64,000 bases of DNA, taken from contig NZ_JBBEWC010000018.1 of assembly GCF_037860775.1 (NCBI RefSeq), forward strand, positions 1-64,000, read 5' to 3'. Shown here piece after piece: positions 17,435 through 25,725 of the stretch (the stretch's first letter is position 1; each line of letters starts with the position of its first letter). The stretch is from Emticicia soli. GTDB lineage: Bacteria > Bacteroidota > Bacteroidia > Cytophagales > Spirosomataceae. Made by a program: the position numbers and the translations under genes. The notes beneath the pieces are model-generated. The model was not told the origin of the DNA, ran no database searches, and saw only the letters and a program-made list of their open reading frames with translations.

Positions 17435-17911
17435 ATGACTGTTTTGACTGAGAAAGAGTATTACCGCCTGCGGTCTCGTAATGGGCAGGATAAAGTGTAT
17501 AAAACCGCTAAAGCCCTCGTTGAGGCCTGCAATAATTATTTCGACTGGTGTATCGATAATCCGATGATTGAAGAGAAGGTTTTTCAGCATCAGGGTAGGC
17601 CCGTGTCGGCCGAGATTCGTCGCACACGTCCGTTTACCCTTGAGGGGCTTTGTAACCATATCGACATCAGCCTTGCCACTTTTAAAGCCTATGAAGAGCA
17701 AGACAAGCTCAGGAATGCTGCCGCACGCATCAGGCAGATAATTGATAATCAGCAGTTTGAGGGTGTTGCTGCGGGGCTGCTCAATGCCAATATTATAGCC
17801 CGTAAGCTGGGGCTTGTCGACAAAAAAGACCACACAAGTGCCGGCGAGAGCATTGGCCGAGGCTTTTTTGATTTCCTGAAAGAAACTTCGACCGAGCATG
17901 ACGATGAATGA
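17435..17911 (+). CDS. Phage terminase small subunit (DNA-packaging)
   Basis: A 158-residue soluble protein of the DNA-packaging small-subunit type found in Bacteroidota phages. Features are an N-terminal basic helix (KEYYRLRSRNGQDKVYKTAK), a central helix-turn-helix-like part (FTLEGLCNHIDISLATFKAY), and a C-terminal assembly helix ending LNANIIARKLGLVDKKD. The small subunit recognises viral DNA and regulates the large motor subunit. Its stop overlaps the start of the large-subunit gene, as expected for a translationally coupled pair. No other phage gene lies immediately beside the pair. Confidence 0.85.
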   Translation: MTVLTEKEYYRLRSRNGQDKVYKTAKALVEACNNYFDWCIDNPMIEEKVFQHQGRPVSAEIRRTRPFTLEGLCNHIDISLATFKAYEEQDKLRNAAARIRQIIDNQQFEGVAAGLLNANIIARKLGLVDKKDHTSAGESIGRGFFDFLKETSTEHDDE

Positions 17912-19460
17912 AACCTACGAACTGAGCGCCAAGGCTAAGATTATAGCATGGCGGCAGGATTGGTGCGCATTTGCCCGTGAGGCACTGGGCGTGAGTCTTG
18001 ATGTCGAGCAGGAGGCCATTCTGCGTTCGGTGCAGCTTAATCCTCGCACCAGCGTGGCATCGGGCACGGCTCGGGGCAAAGATTTTGTAGCGGCTGTGGC
18101 GGCCATCTGTTTTATGTATCTTACGCCCAAATGGAACGAAAAAGGCGAGCTGATAGCCAATACCAAAGTGGCGCTCACGGCTCCAACCGAGCGACAGGTA
18201 AAGAACATTTGTGTACCCGAAATTGCCCGTTTGTTCAACCGAGCCAAAAGTCGGGGCATTGATTTGCCGGGTAAAATGATGGCTTTCGACATCAGAACCG
18301 ACCACGAAGAATGGTTTCTGACAGCCTTTCGGGCCGACCCTCACAGGCATGAGTCGTGGTCGGGGTTTCATGCCGTCAATACCATGTTTGTGGTTACCGA
18401 GGCGTCGGGTATTTTAGACGATACCTTTACGGCCATTGAGGGGAATCTGCAAGGAAACTCAAGGATTCTGATTGTTTTTAATCCTAATACCACCATTGGC
18501 TATGCTGCCCGCAGCCAGAAAGGCGAGCGTTGGAGCAAGTTTCGGCTTAATTCGCTTACGGCCCCAAATGTGGTGCAAAAACAAAGCATTATTCCCGGTC
18601 AGGTTGATTACGCATGGGTGAAAGACAAGATTGACAACTGGTGCAGCGTGATTCAGGAGGCTGATTATAACGAGACTTTCGACGATTTTGTGTTTGAGGG
18701 CATCTGGTACAGGCCCGAAGATAATTTCAGAAAAAAGGTGCTGGGCAAATTTCCGAAGGTATCAGAAGATAATCTGATTCCTGAGGTCTGGATTGAACTG
18801 GCACAAAAACGCTGGCTCGACTATCACCAACAACATGGCCAGCACCTGCGCTACGCCGATGCCCTGCGGCTGGGTGTTGATGTGGCAGGTATGGGTCGAG
18901 ACAGCACCGTGTTCTGTTATCGCTATGGCAATATTGTGCAGCAGTTTACGCAGTCAAATTCGGGCGGAGCTGCCGACCACATGCAGGTGGCCGGAAAAAT
19001 TGCGGCCATATTGGGGCTTGATAGGCAGGCGCAGGCCATTGTTGACACCATAGGCGAGGGGGCGGGTGTGTATGCACGTATATTGGAGGTCGGTTACAAG
19101 TCTCGGGCGGTGTCGTGCAAGTATAGCGAGGCCGCTACAAACGACAAAGGGGAGAAGCTCACCGACCTGACGGGGCAGTATAGTTTTGCTAATATGCGGG
19201 CGTATTTGTTTTGGGCGGTACGAGACTGGCTCAACCCCAAAAACCAGCAAAACGCCATGTTGCCTCCCGATGCGGCACTAATGGAAGAGGCAACGGAAAT
19301 AAAATGGAAGTTTCAGAGCAACGGTGCTATTATCATTGAGCCCAAAGACGAAATCAAAAAGCGACTAGGCCGCAGCACCGACGCCTTTGATGCCCTAGCC
19401 AATACTTTTTACCCAACGAAGATGAATAAACGTATAATGAATCTGGGGAATTTGTTTTAG
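17898..19460 (+). CDS. Phage terminase large subunit (packaging ATPase/nuclease)
   Basis: A 520-residue, full-length, uninterrupted protein. The ATPase half has a Walker-A-like loop SVASGTARGKDFVAA (residues 52-66), where Asp replaces the usual Thr/Ser after Lys, and a Walker-B-like strand MFVVTEASG near residue 163. The C-terminal RNase H-like nuclease keeps three acidic positions: GVDVAGMGRDS near 327, AIVDTIGEG near 378, and RSTDAFDALANTF near 500. Together with the small subunit it would translocate DNA into a prohead through a portal. The matching portal gene lies 6.3 kb downstream, separated by unrelated genes. Codon use looks like its neighbours. Confidence 0.92.
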   Translation: MTMNETYELSAKAKIIAWRQDWCAFAREALGVSLDVEQEAILRSVQLNPRTSVASGTARGKDFVAAVAAICFMYLTPKWNEKGELIANTKVALTAPTERQVKNICVPEIARLFNRAKSRGIDLPGKMMAFDIRTDHEEWFLTAFRADPHRHESWSGFHAVNTMFVVTEASGILDDTFTAIEGNLQGNSRILIVFNPNTTIGYAARSQKGERWSKFRLNSLTAPNVVQKQSIIPGQVDYAWVKDKIDNWCSVIQEADYNETFDDFVFEGIWYRPEDNFRKKVLGKFPKVSEDNLIPEVWIELAQKRWLDYHQQHGQHLRYADALRLGVDVAGMGRDSTVFCYRYGNIVQQFTQSNSGGAADHMQVAGKIAAILGLDRQAQAIVDTIGEGAGVYARILEVGYKSRAVSCKYSEAATNDKGEKLTDLTGQYSFANMRAYLFWAVRDWLNPKNQQNAMLPPDAALMEEATEIKWKFQSNGAIIIEPKDEIKKRLGRSTDAFDALANTFYPTKMNKRIMNLGNLF

Positions 19461-19757
19461 GTGGTGGGTTCCCTCACCCCAACGGCAGGGGCCGTCCCTC
19501 TTCCCAGGGAGAGGGGCTAAAAGTCTCTCTCTACTTGGCTACTTTGTACTCATAACTTTTTGTTTAAAATTTCCCCTCCTTTGGGGGCACTTCTCCTTTG
19601 CAGTAAGGAGGTTTTAAAGTCCCTCTCCCGTGGGAGAGGGATTTAGGGTGAGGGACTGTTGGTAGCGAGGAAATTTTTCTCTATATCATTTTCTTTGAAA
19701 CTTTGCCTGGCTGCTTGTATGTTGCTTTAGAGATGGCGTACATTAATTAACACACAC
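19461..19757. repeat. Intergenic region with a GC-rich inverted repeat
   Basis: Arms beginning CCCTCACCCCAACGGCAG (about 19473) and ending GGATTTAGGGTGAGGGA (about 19657) enclose GGGAGAGGGG/CCCTCTCCC words. These words are shared with the interior of the inverted-repeat elements at 2463 and 31892, but the GAGGCTGTCTC ends are missing. It immediately follows the terminase stop and may act as its terminator. No gene. Confidence 0.65.
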
Positions 19758-20426
19758 ATGAATAAAGTAGAGATATTTGAAAACGAGAGAGCAATGGGGT
19801 ATAATCAGTTTGTGGAAACCTGGATACCAAACTATAATTATTTTCTGGACTGTCTGCCCAAATTATTGAGTGAAACTGCCCAAAAAGACCTCTTGGTGGT
19901 TGGTTGTGGCACGGGCAATGAAATAGAACGCTTTGCCAAAGCCGCCGAGCAATGGCAGATAACGGGTATAGACCCCTCGCCGGAAATGATTAAGCAGGCC
20001 ATTGAAAAACTGCAAAGTTTTGAGAACATACAGCTTATTGAAGGCTTGGTAAATGCACTCGACACCAACAAAAAATACAATGTAGCCACGCTTTTACTGG
20101 TCTTACATTTTCTTGACGATAATGGCGATAAGTTGAACTTACTTAAAGATATTGCCGATAGACTGGTTTCGGGTGCAACGTTTGTGATGCTTGATATAAC
20201 GGGCAACAAAGACCAAATCAAACAAAACCTAGCGGTTCTGAGGCTTCTTTTGCCAGCGGGTTTAGACGAACAACAGATTAACAATCGGCTGAAAAGAATA
20301 GAGAATGAGCTTTTTGCAGTATCAGAAGAACGATTGGCTGAGTTATGCGTAGAAGCAGGCTTTGAGCCACCACTCCGCTTTTTCCAATCAGCAATTTATA
20401 TGGGTTGGCTCACCAAGAAAAGATAA
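19758..20426 (+). CDS. Class I SAM-dependent methyltransferase
   Basis: A 222-residue protein with the Rossmann methyltransferase core. Motif I is LLVVGCGTGNEIERF (about residues 45-60), followed by ITGIDPSPEMIKQA (motif II with the acidic residue that contacts SAM), then a motif IV-like VATLLLVLHFLDD and a FVMLDITG strand. There is no substrate-specific domain. Neighbours give no pathway. It ends with a clear terminator at 20434. Confidence 0.85.
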   Translation: MNKVEIFENERAMGYNQFVETWIPNYNYFLDCLPKLLSETAQKDLLVVGCGTGNEIERFAKAAEQWQITGIDPSPEMIKQAIEKLQSFENIQLIEGLVNALDTNKKYNVATLLLVLHFLDDNGDKLNLLKDIADRLVSGATFVMLDITGNKDQIKQNLAVLRLLLPAGLDEQQINNRLKRIENELFAVSEERLAELCVEAGFEPPLRFFQSAIYMGWLTKKR

Positions 20427-20433
20427 TTTACGC

Positions 20434-20465
20434 AGGGGTTCAAGGTTTTGAACCCCTTTTTATTT
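20434..20465 (+). terminator. Intrinsic terminator after the methyltransferase gene
   Basis: AGGGGTTCAA pairs with TTGAACCCCT around a GGTT loop and is followed by TTTTTATTTTATTAT. A related hairpin (GGGGTTCAAA/TTTGAACCCC) at 21679-21700 follows the second SMI1/KNR4 gene. Confidence 0.85.
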
Positions 20466-20589
20466 TATTATCTTTGGGGGTGTGGGGGAAGTGTTTGATA
20501 GATGTTTTAAAAACGGTAGATGCAGGGGCTGTAATTCTATTATGGATTGAACAATCAGGCGAAACAAAGAATAAAAACACATCTAACTA

Positions 20590-21036
20590 ATGAAATACTT
20601 AAACGAACTACCCGAATGGTTTATTCAAGATAAGGATAATATTGGCTGTACAAAAGAAGAAATTGAAGAGATGGAAGAGTTTTATGGTTTCTCTTTCCCG
20701 GAAGCATACAAAGAATTACTATCTCTTATGGGCAAAAAGCCAGCATATGCATACTTTTTACAAGGTTTTTGTTATTGGAACTACAAATTTATGAAAGAGT
20801 ATTCTAAGGAAATCTTAGCCATCTATAATGAGTCTTTTGGTTCGGTTTCTCAATATGAAGATAGTTTTATAATTATTGCGATGAGCGATGAGAGTTTTGT
20901 TCTAATAAAAAATAATGAAGGAGAAAATCCCCCAGTGTATCTTTTTTATTCAGATGGGCTCGGTTCTGAAATTAAAAAATCACATGATTTTTTCTCTGAA
21001 TATGTTAAAGACCTTGTACCTGGTGGAGTTAGCTGA
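20590..21036 (+). CDS. SMI1/KNR4 (SUKH) family protein, copy 1
   Basis: A 148-residue soluble protein. The core CTKEEIEEMEEFYGFSFPEA followed by YKELLSLMG matches the start of the SMI1/KNR4 (SUKH-1) domain. Later segments (DSFIIIAMSDESFVLIKN and PPVYLFYSDG) are the usual strands. Bacterial SUKH proteins are mostly immunity proteins against polymorphic toxins. No toxin adjoins it. The next gene is a near-identical paralogue 538 bp downstream, with a duplicated leader including ACAAAGAATAAAAACACATC. Confidence 0.85.
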   Translation: MKYLNELPEWFIQDKDNIGCTKEEIEEMEEFYGFSFPEAYKELLSLMGKKPAYAYFLQGFCYWNYKFMKEYSKEILAIYNESFGSVSQYEDSFIIIAMSDESFVLIKNNEGENPPVYLFYSDGLGSEIKKSHDFFSEYVKDLVPGGVS

Positions 21037-21127
21037 TATGGGATGAAAAAACAGTTATTAACCTGAGTAAAGCCTGTTCGGATGAATAGCTATTTAACCA
21101 AACAAAGAATAAAAACACATCTAACTA

Positions 21128-21574
21128 ATGAAATACTTAAACGAACTACCCGAATGGTTTATTCAAGATAAGGATAATATTGGCTGTACAAAAGAAGAAA
21201 TTGAAGAGATGGAAGAGTTTTATGGTTTCTCTTTCCCGGAAGCATACAGAGAATTACTATCTGTTATGGGTAAAAAATCACCATATGTATGCTATTTACA
21301 AGGTTTTTGTTATTGGAACTATAAATTTATAAAAGGATATTCTAAGGAAGTTTTAGCCGGCTATGAGGAAGATTTTGGTTCGGTTTCTCAATATGAAGAT
21401 AGTTTTATAATTATTGGTATGAGCGACGAGAGTATTGTGCTAATAAAAAATAATGAAGGAGAAAATCCTCCGGTGTATCTTTTTAATGCAAATGGCCCCG
21501 GTTCTGAAATTGTAAAGACACATGATTTTTTCTCTGACTATGTTAAAGTGCTTGTACCTGGCGGAGTTGATTAA
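21128..21574 (+). CDS. SMI1/KNR4 (SUKH) family protein, copy 2
   Basis: A tandem duplicate of the preceding gene: the first 45 or so residues are identical except for K-to-R in YRELLS, and divergence concentrates in the middle (KSPYVCYLQG; LAGYEEDFGSVS) and near the C-terminus (LFNANGPGSEIVKTHD). Both copies are the same length and intact. The pattern of an identical N-terminal half with changed surface segments fits an immunity repertoire in which each copy answers a different toxin variant. This is inference; the toxin is not in the window. Confidence 0.85.
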   Translation: MKYLNELPEWFIQDKDNIGCTKEEIEEMEEFYGFSFPEAYRELLSVMGKKSPYVCYLQGFCYWNYKFIKGYSKEVLAGYEEDFGSVSQYEDSFIIIGMSDESIVLIKNNEGENPPVYLFNANGPGSEIVKTHDFFSDYVKVLVPGGVD

Positions 21575-21726
21575 TGAATTATACCCCATTCGGCTTATTA
21601 TTTATTCAATATGTGTGTCAAGCCTTCTTCTAGCACATTTTTAATGCATTATACAATTAAATAGCCGTTTTAAAAGCAGGGGTTCAAAACTTTGAACCCC
21701 TACAAAATATCGATTAAATATCCACC

Positions 21727-23400
21727 TCAATTCGGCGTAGCTAAAAGCACAGCACCTTTAGGGGCATCTAATACTGCGTTGGGTTCGGTTTCCAGGGTTT
21801 TGCAGCGGGCGTTTTGGCCGTTGTTGAGGCTTACTTTATGGCTGCTTTTGATAACTACGTCGTCGCAGGGTAAAGGCACTAGGTTTAGAGCCCATGTGCC
21901 TGGCGTGAGCCAATTGCCCGATGCCTTGCTTAGGTGCTTGTATCGCTCAAATTCATCGGCACCGATGTCGATTTTTGTGCCTCTTACTCTTGGTGTTCCT
22001 GAGTAGTCGGTTGCGCCGCCATACACCACCGTTGAGCCTGCATTGATGGCCTGTGAGGCACACCTGATGTTCAGATTACCCTGTGCTGGAGCCTGATAGT
22101 AGGGCGTACTAAACAATGAATTTGGGCCATTAGAACAAGCCTTGAAAGTATTGAAATCGCCCGATGAACAGCCGTAATAACGGAACGATTCGCCATAGAG
22201 ACTTACATCAGAAAACCACAGGTTATAGTTCATCTGGAAACCCGACGGCGTGCTCGGATACTGCGCATTTACTAATTGATTGTATGCACCTGCATAAAAA
22301 ATGTTATTGATAACCTTGCTGTTTTCGGCGTAATATAGAGTGATTTCGCCAAAATTAATAGGCGATGATTCGCCTGGAGCCGCTATGGCCGGATTGAAAT
22401 TCTGATAAGTAGAATTGTTGATAATGGCCGAATTTATCACATAGCCGCTTGAACTTGTATGGGCATTGCCGCCTATGTTAAATGCGCCTCGGGTGTTCAG
22501 GTACACGTAATTGTTTCTGAGGGTGTCGTTTTCGGCTGTTTTACCATTGGTTTCACAATTAATACTCATGCCTTTCTGGCAATTGTACACTGTGTTGCGC
22601 TCGGCGGTTACATTCTTTGCGCCATCGATATAAATACCTGCTGCAATGGCAAAGGGGCTTTTACAATTATAAACTTTATTCTGTAATATTTTGCCATTAG
22701 TGGCTCGTCTGTTAATACCGCCATGAAAACCCCCAGCCACAATGCCAATGTTGGTGATGTTGTAGACTTCGTTGCTGCGTATCTCAAAATTACGGGTGTC
22801 GTAATTGACCTGTATTCCTTCCGACCAACCTGTGTTGCAGTCGTGCACTTTGTTTTCGGCAATCAGGATATTGCTGATAAAGAAGGCGGCATTGCTGGCA
22901 CTATGCCCATATACCACCAGCGGATTACAGCTTGAACTGTTGTTGGTAACGTTGATGTTATAAATCTCGTTTTTTACAATCTGGATGTTTGACGTACTAC
23001 TGCTGGTGCAATAAATACCAATGCCCTTGGCAAAATTGGCTATGTAGTTTTGTATAATCAATCCCTCGATTCTGACATAACTGGCACTTTGAATAATAAG
23101 GGCCTCTTTCGAGGTCTGGTTTGTGCCGTCTAGTCGCACAACTTCGTTCAGGTAGGGCTTTATGGTGAGGTAGCCGCTTGAAGTGCCGGATTTTTCAATC
23201 CAGAGGTTTTCACGGTAAGTGCCACCTCTTATATTGATAATCGTATAGCTATTAGGGGTAGCGGCGTTTATGGCTGTTTGTATGGTGTTATAGGGGCTTG
23301 CAAATGTGCCGTTTCCACCCCCTGGGGCAGAAACATTTACATATAAATTGGTTTGGGCAGCCACAGAAAAAGTGAGCAAAACGAGTAAGAGTGTTTTCAT
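21727..23400 (-). CDS. Secreted right-handed parallel beta-helix protein
   Basis: A 557-residue exported protein (signal peptide MKTLLLVLLTFSVAAQ). The mature N-terminus (GGGNGTFASPYNTIQTAINA, then IINIRGGTYRENLWI) is the standard entry to pectate-lyase-type beta-helices. Repeats such as YVRIEGLIIQNY, IQIVKNEIYNINVTNNSS and VTAERNTVYNCQKGMSINC follow. DYSGTPRVRGTKIDIGADEF near residue 480 is the choice-of-anchor/parallel-helix cap motif. The final 60 residues form a short extra domain with GNWLTPGTWALNLVPLPCDD. No catalytic residues for a lyase can be assigned. It is probably a surface polysaccharide-binding or -degrading protein. Confidence 0.8.
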   Translation of the reverse strand: MKTLLLVLLTFSVAAQTNLYVNVSAPGGGNGTFASPYNTIQTAINAATPNSYTIINIRGGTYRENLWIEKSGTSSGYLTIKPYLNEVVRLDGTNQTSKEALIIQSASYVRIEGLIIQNYIANFAKGIGIYCTSSSTSNIQIVKNEIYNINVTNNSSSCNPLVVYGHSASNAAFFISNILIAENKVHDCNTGWSEGIQVNYDTRNFEIRSNEVYNITNIGIVAGGFHGGINRRATNGKILQNKVYNCKSPFAIAAGIYIDGAKNVTAERNTVYNCQKGMSINCETNGKTAENDTLRNNYVYLNTRGAFNIGGNAHTSSSGYVINSAIINNSTYQNFNPAIAAPGESSPINFGEITLYYAENSKVINNIFYAGAYNQLVNAQYPSTPSGFQMNYNLWFSDVSLYGESFRYYGCSSGDFNTFKACSNGPNSLFSTPYYQAPAQGNLNIRCASQAINAGSTVVYGGATDYSGTPRVRGTKIDIGADEFERYKHLSKASGNWLTPGTWALNLVPLPCDDVVIKSSHKVSLNNGQNARCKTLETEPNAVLDAPKGAVLLATPN

Positions 23401-23548
23401 ATTTGTTGGATTTTGGAGTGAAAAATAAAACGAAAATTGTGTCGGCGAATCAAGTTAGGCCGAATAATTTAACTTCACAAGTTAAATTTATTTTAAGGAG
23501 TGTGTTGAGTTAATATTATTAAGCGGATACGTTTGTGCTTTGGCTAAT

Positions 23549-23583
23549 AAAAAACCGGATAAGCGATTGGCTTTTCCGGTTTT
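23549..23583 (-). terminator. Intrinsic terminator for the minus-strand gene at 23611-24018
   Basis: AAAACCGGA and TCCGGTTTT form the stem. Read on the minus strand it ends in a run of six or more T just after the stop of the upstream gene. Confidence 0.75.
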
Positions 23584-23610
23584 CATTCATATTCAAGTCA
23601 AGAAATTTTG

Positions 23611-24018
23611 CTACCTCACCCGATACACTTTAATTTTTATTGACCCCGAATTATTGTCATAATGCCTGATAGCATCGTTGGCGAAAAAAGACAGAGACGA
23701 TTGTCGGGCGGGAACAGTCGTTTGGGCATCCAGACCGATGGCGAACAAGTGCTTTTCGTTTTCGTTGTAGGCACCACATAGGCAAAAACAAGGGGTACGT
23801 TTGAGCCTTAAGCCTGCTAAAATAGCCAAAGGGTTGAAGAAACCTTTGGGTGTGGTATTGATTAGCCAGTCTTTCCATCGCTGATTAGGTTCGGCGCTGA
23901 TAAGATAGGTTTCTCCGGCCGATACGCTAATGCGTTCGGAAGAATAAATTTGTTTGGCATGAATCGTCAGTAAAACGCTTTCGCCAACGCCAACTTTATT
24001 CATATTTATAATGTTCAT
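23611..24018 (-). CDS. Small protein with a lectin-like (PA-IL/LecA-type) beta-sandwich pattern, function unknown
   Basis: A 135-residue protein without a clear signal peptide. The N-terminal strands (VLLTIHAKQIYSSERISVSA, GETYLISAEP) and the C-terminus (SSLSFFANDAIRHYDNNSGS followed by IKIKVYR) resemble the terminal strands of LecA-type and related jelly-roll domains, where an xNDxxxxYxNNSG motif recurs. The middle has clustered cysteines in TPCFCLCGAY. It is not a close match to any family I can name. The next gene upstream on the same strand is a membrane protein 36 bp away, suggesting joint transcription. Confidence 0.55.
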   Translation of the reverse strand: MNIINMNKVGVGESVLLTIHAKQIYSSERISVSAGETYLISAEPNQRWKDWLINTTPKGFFNPLAILAGLRLKRTPCFCLCGAYNENEKHLFAIGLDAQTTVPARQSSLSFFANDAIRHYDNNSGSIKIKVYRVR

Positions 24019-24054
24019 AAATCAGGTGTGTTTGATGCAGGTAACGGCAAGGTT

Positions 24055-24720
24055 CTAGTTGTCTTCCAGAATAAACTCGCCTTTTACAAGCCATGATGTA
24101 CCAAAAGCCCACAACGCAACCCATTCGCCGATAAACATAATTGTGAAAGGCAAACCTAATGCTTTGGTAAGGGCTCTATCGAGCAGCTCATCAAGGCCTA
24201 TCAGAATAATACTTGCCAGCATTATATAACCGCAGGTACGGTAAACCCTGTTTCGCTTTTGTTTTTCGGGCGTAGGCTCATGGTCTTTTTCGGTTTGTGG
24301 AAACTGAAATAACGAGAAATAAGTGATAACCAGAAAGAACGAAACCGCACAGATATTGTGCAGAACCGGAAACTGATAAAAGCCGTATTCGCCACAGTTT
24401 ATCTCTTTGGCCGAAGTAGGCAGAAAAGCTACGCCTAAAGCAAAAAAACAAGCCAGATTGGCCGCTATGTCGTCGGTTTTATCGTAGCCTCTGTAAGTAA
24501 ACAAGAACAAGGCAATAACGCAGATAACCCCAACAAATACATCTCGCACAATGCTATGGTAGTAGTCGCTGACGGCCCCTAATATAAAATCACAATGGCT
24601 GAACAACATAGTGCCCAGCACTAAGGCAGGCGGCAGAAGAATACCCAGAAAGCCGATACTACGGCGTACCCATAAAAGCGGAATCAATTGGCTCTGACCC
24701 TTTCTTTCTTTTGTTGACAT
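24055..24720 (-). CDS. Multi-pass membrane protein (DUF998-like)
   Basis: A 221-residue protein with about six membrane segments, e.g. SIGFLGILLPPALVLGTMLF, VFVGVICVIALFLFTY, NLACFFALGVAFLP, ICAVSFFLVITYFSLF, GYIMLASIILIGLDEL and FTIMFIGEWVALWAFG. The motif DYYHSIVRDVFVG after the first loop is seen in small DUF998/Frag1-like proteins of Bacteroidota. No enzymatic motif. It sits immediately upstream of the lectin-like gene on the same strand. Confidence 0.65.
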   Translation of the reverse strand: MSTKERKGQSQLIPLLWVRRSIGFLGILLPPALVLGTMLFSHCDFILGAVSDYYHSIVRDVFVGVICVIALFLFTYRGYDKTDDIAANLACFFALGVAFLPTSAKEINCGEYGFYQFPVLHNICAVSFFLVITYFSLFQFPQTEKDHEPTPEKQKRNRVYRTCGYIMLASIILIGLDELLDRALTKALGLPFTIMFIGEWVALWAFGTSWLVKGEFILEDN

Positions 24721-24977
24721 AATAGGTATAGTTTAAAGGTAAGCCTGAATTTGAGAAGATTAAGGCTGAGTATCAAGTATTTTTTATTTAAGGGTACTTT
24801 TAATTTCGGAGTAGATAGGCCTGGGGCTTATATGTATTTAGCTGCGAAAAGCAAATGCAAAAAGTAAGCTGACAGGCTCTTTGAATACCAATGAGTTGGA
24901 ATTAAATTTGAAGATGTGGGCAGAAAAGGGTACGTTGAAGGCAGGGAGGTAGTGATTTTAGACTTTTGATAGCCTGA

Positions 24978-25415
24978 CTACTTCACCTTAAAATAATAAT
25001 AAGTAGCAGGCATGGCCGACGAGCCTACAAAATTATAGTTGCTTACTTGTATGCTGCCGTCGGAAATCAGTTTGAAATCTCTGCTGGTTTTGTCTCGGTA
25101 AGAAACTGTCAGTTCTTTTCTTTTGCAATTTGCATTGGTAGTATCCCATATTTTTGTTGAAACAGTACTATCTTGTTCGAGTACAGTTTCTTCCGTATAA
25201 CCTTTTCCGCCAGACGTGGGCAAGGTACTTAGGTAATCAATACGTAGGTATTGTGGTTTATCGAAGGTATTGATAGTTGAATTGGCGGTAACAATTTTTT
25301 CTAGTTGCCATTTACCAATTAGGTCGGTGGAAACTGGCTCAACACAATCTTTACAGTTCTGAAAAGTAAGCAAAGTTGCTAAAAGGAGTAGACTGATGGC
25401 GATTTTGGTTTTCAT
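24978..25415 (-). CDS. Lipocalin-like lipoprotein of unknown function
   Basis: A 145-residue lipoprotein (signal peptide ISLLLLATLLTFQNCKDC, with the Cys of QNCK as the lipidation site). The mature start DLIGKWQLEKI is the GxW motif of lipocalin-like beta-barrels, followed by YLRIDYLSTL and DFKLISDGSIQVSN. Such small lipoproteins are abundant in Bacteroidota and have no assigned role. Monocistronic. Confidence 0.7.
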   Translation of the reverse strand: MKTKIAISLLLLATLLTFQNCKDCVEPVSTDLIGKWQLEKIVTANSTINTFDKPQYLRIDYLSTLPTSGGKGYTEETVLEQDSTVSTKIWDTTNANCKRKELTVSYRDKTSRDFKLISDGSIQVSNYNFVGSSAMPATYYYFKVK

Positions 25416-25725
25416 GAGTTTAGTATGTTCTGGTTATATTGAAGAAGGAGATGTTTTTTAAAAACGAATTTTGTAGAGGTGTATTGCAGTACGACTCTTA
25501 TCGGCAAATAGATTTTTTGTTTAAGGATACGTTTATTATTGTTCGGCTATATGGTCTCTCTAATGAAATTATCCGTCGAAGTTTCAGGCATTCTCTAAAC
25601 AGCATTCAATAATTATACTACCAACACAACAAGCTCCACCACAAAATATTTTCAAATATTATCTGTAATTCGTGCTTATAATGTAAGTATAAATTATTAT
25701 ATTTGTTGGATATAAACACACAATA
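25416..25725. other. Intergenic region before the portal gene
   Basis: The 310 bases hold a degenerate copy of the GTAGAGCCGTATTGCAATAC palindrome (about 25476-25510; here GTAGAGGTGTATTGCAGTAC) and, at about 25699-25706, the box TATATTTG. No gene. Short frames in it are not convincing. Confidence 0.55.
25699..25706 (+). promoter_or_regulatory. Putative -7 promoter box before the portal gene
   Basis: TATATTTG matches TAnnTTTG and sits about 20 bases before the portal start codon, the same arrangement and octamer as at the terminase genes. The flanks (TTATTATATTTGTTGGATA) also resemble those at the terminase promoter. Confidence 0.5.

Noticed and set aside
21679..21700. tRNA-like or riboswitch reading of the GGGGTTCAAA hairpin
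   Set aside because: Only one stem is present and there is no cloverleaf; best seen as a terminator-type hairpin.
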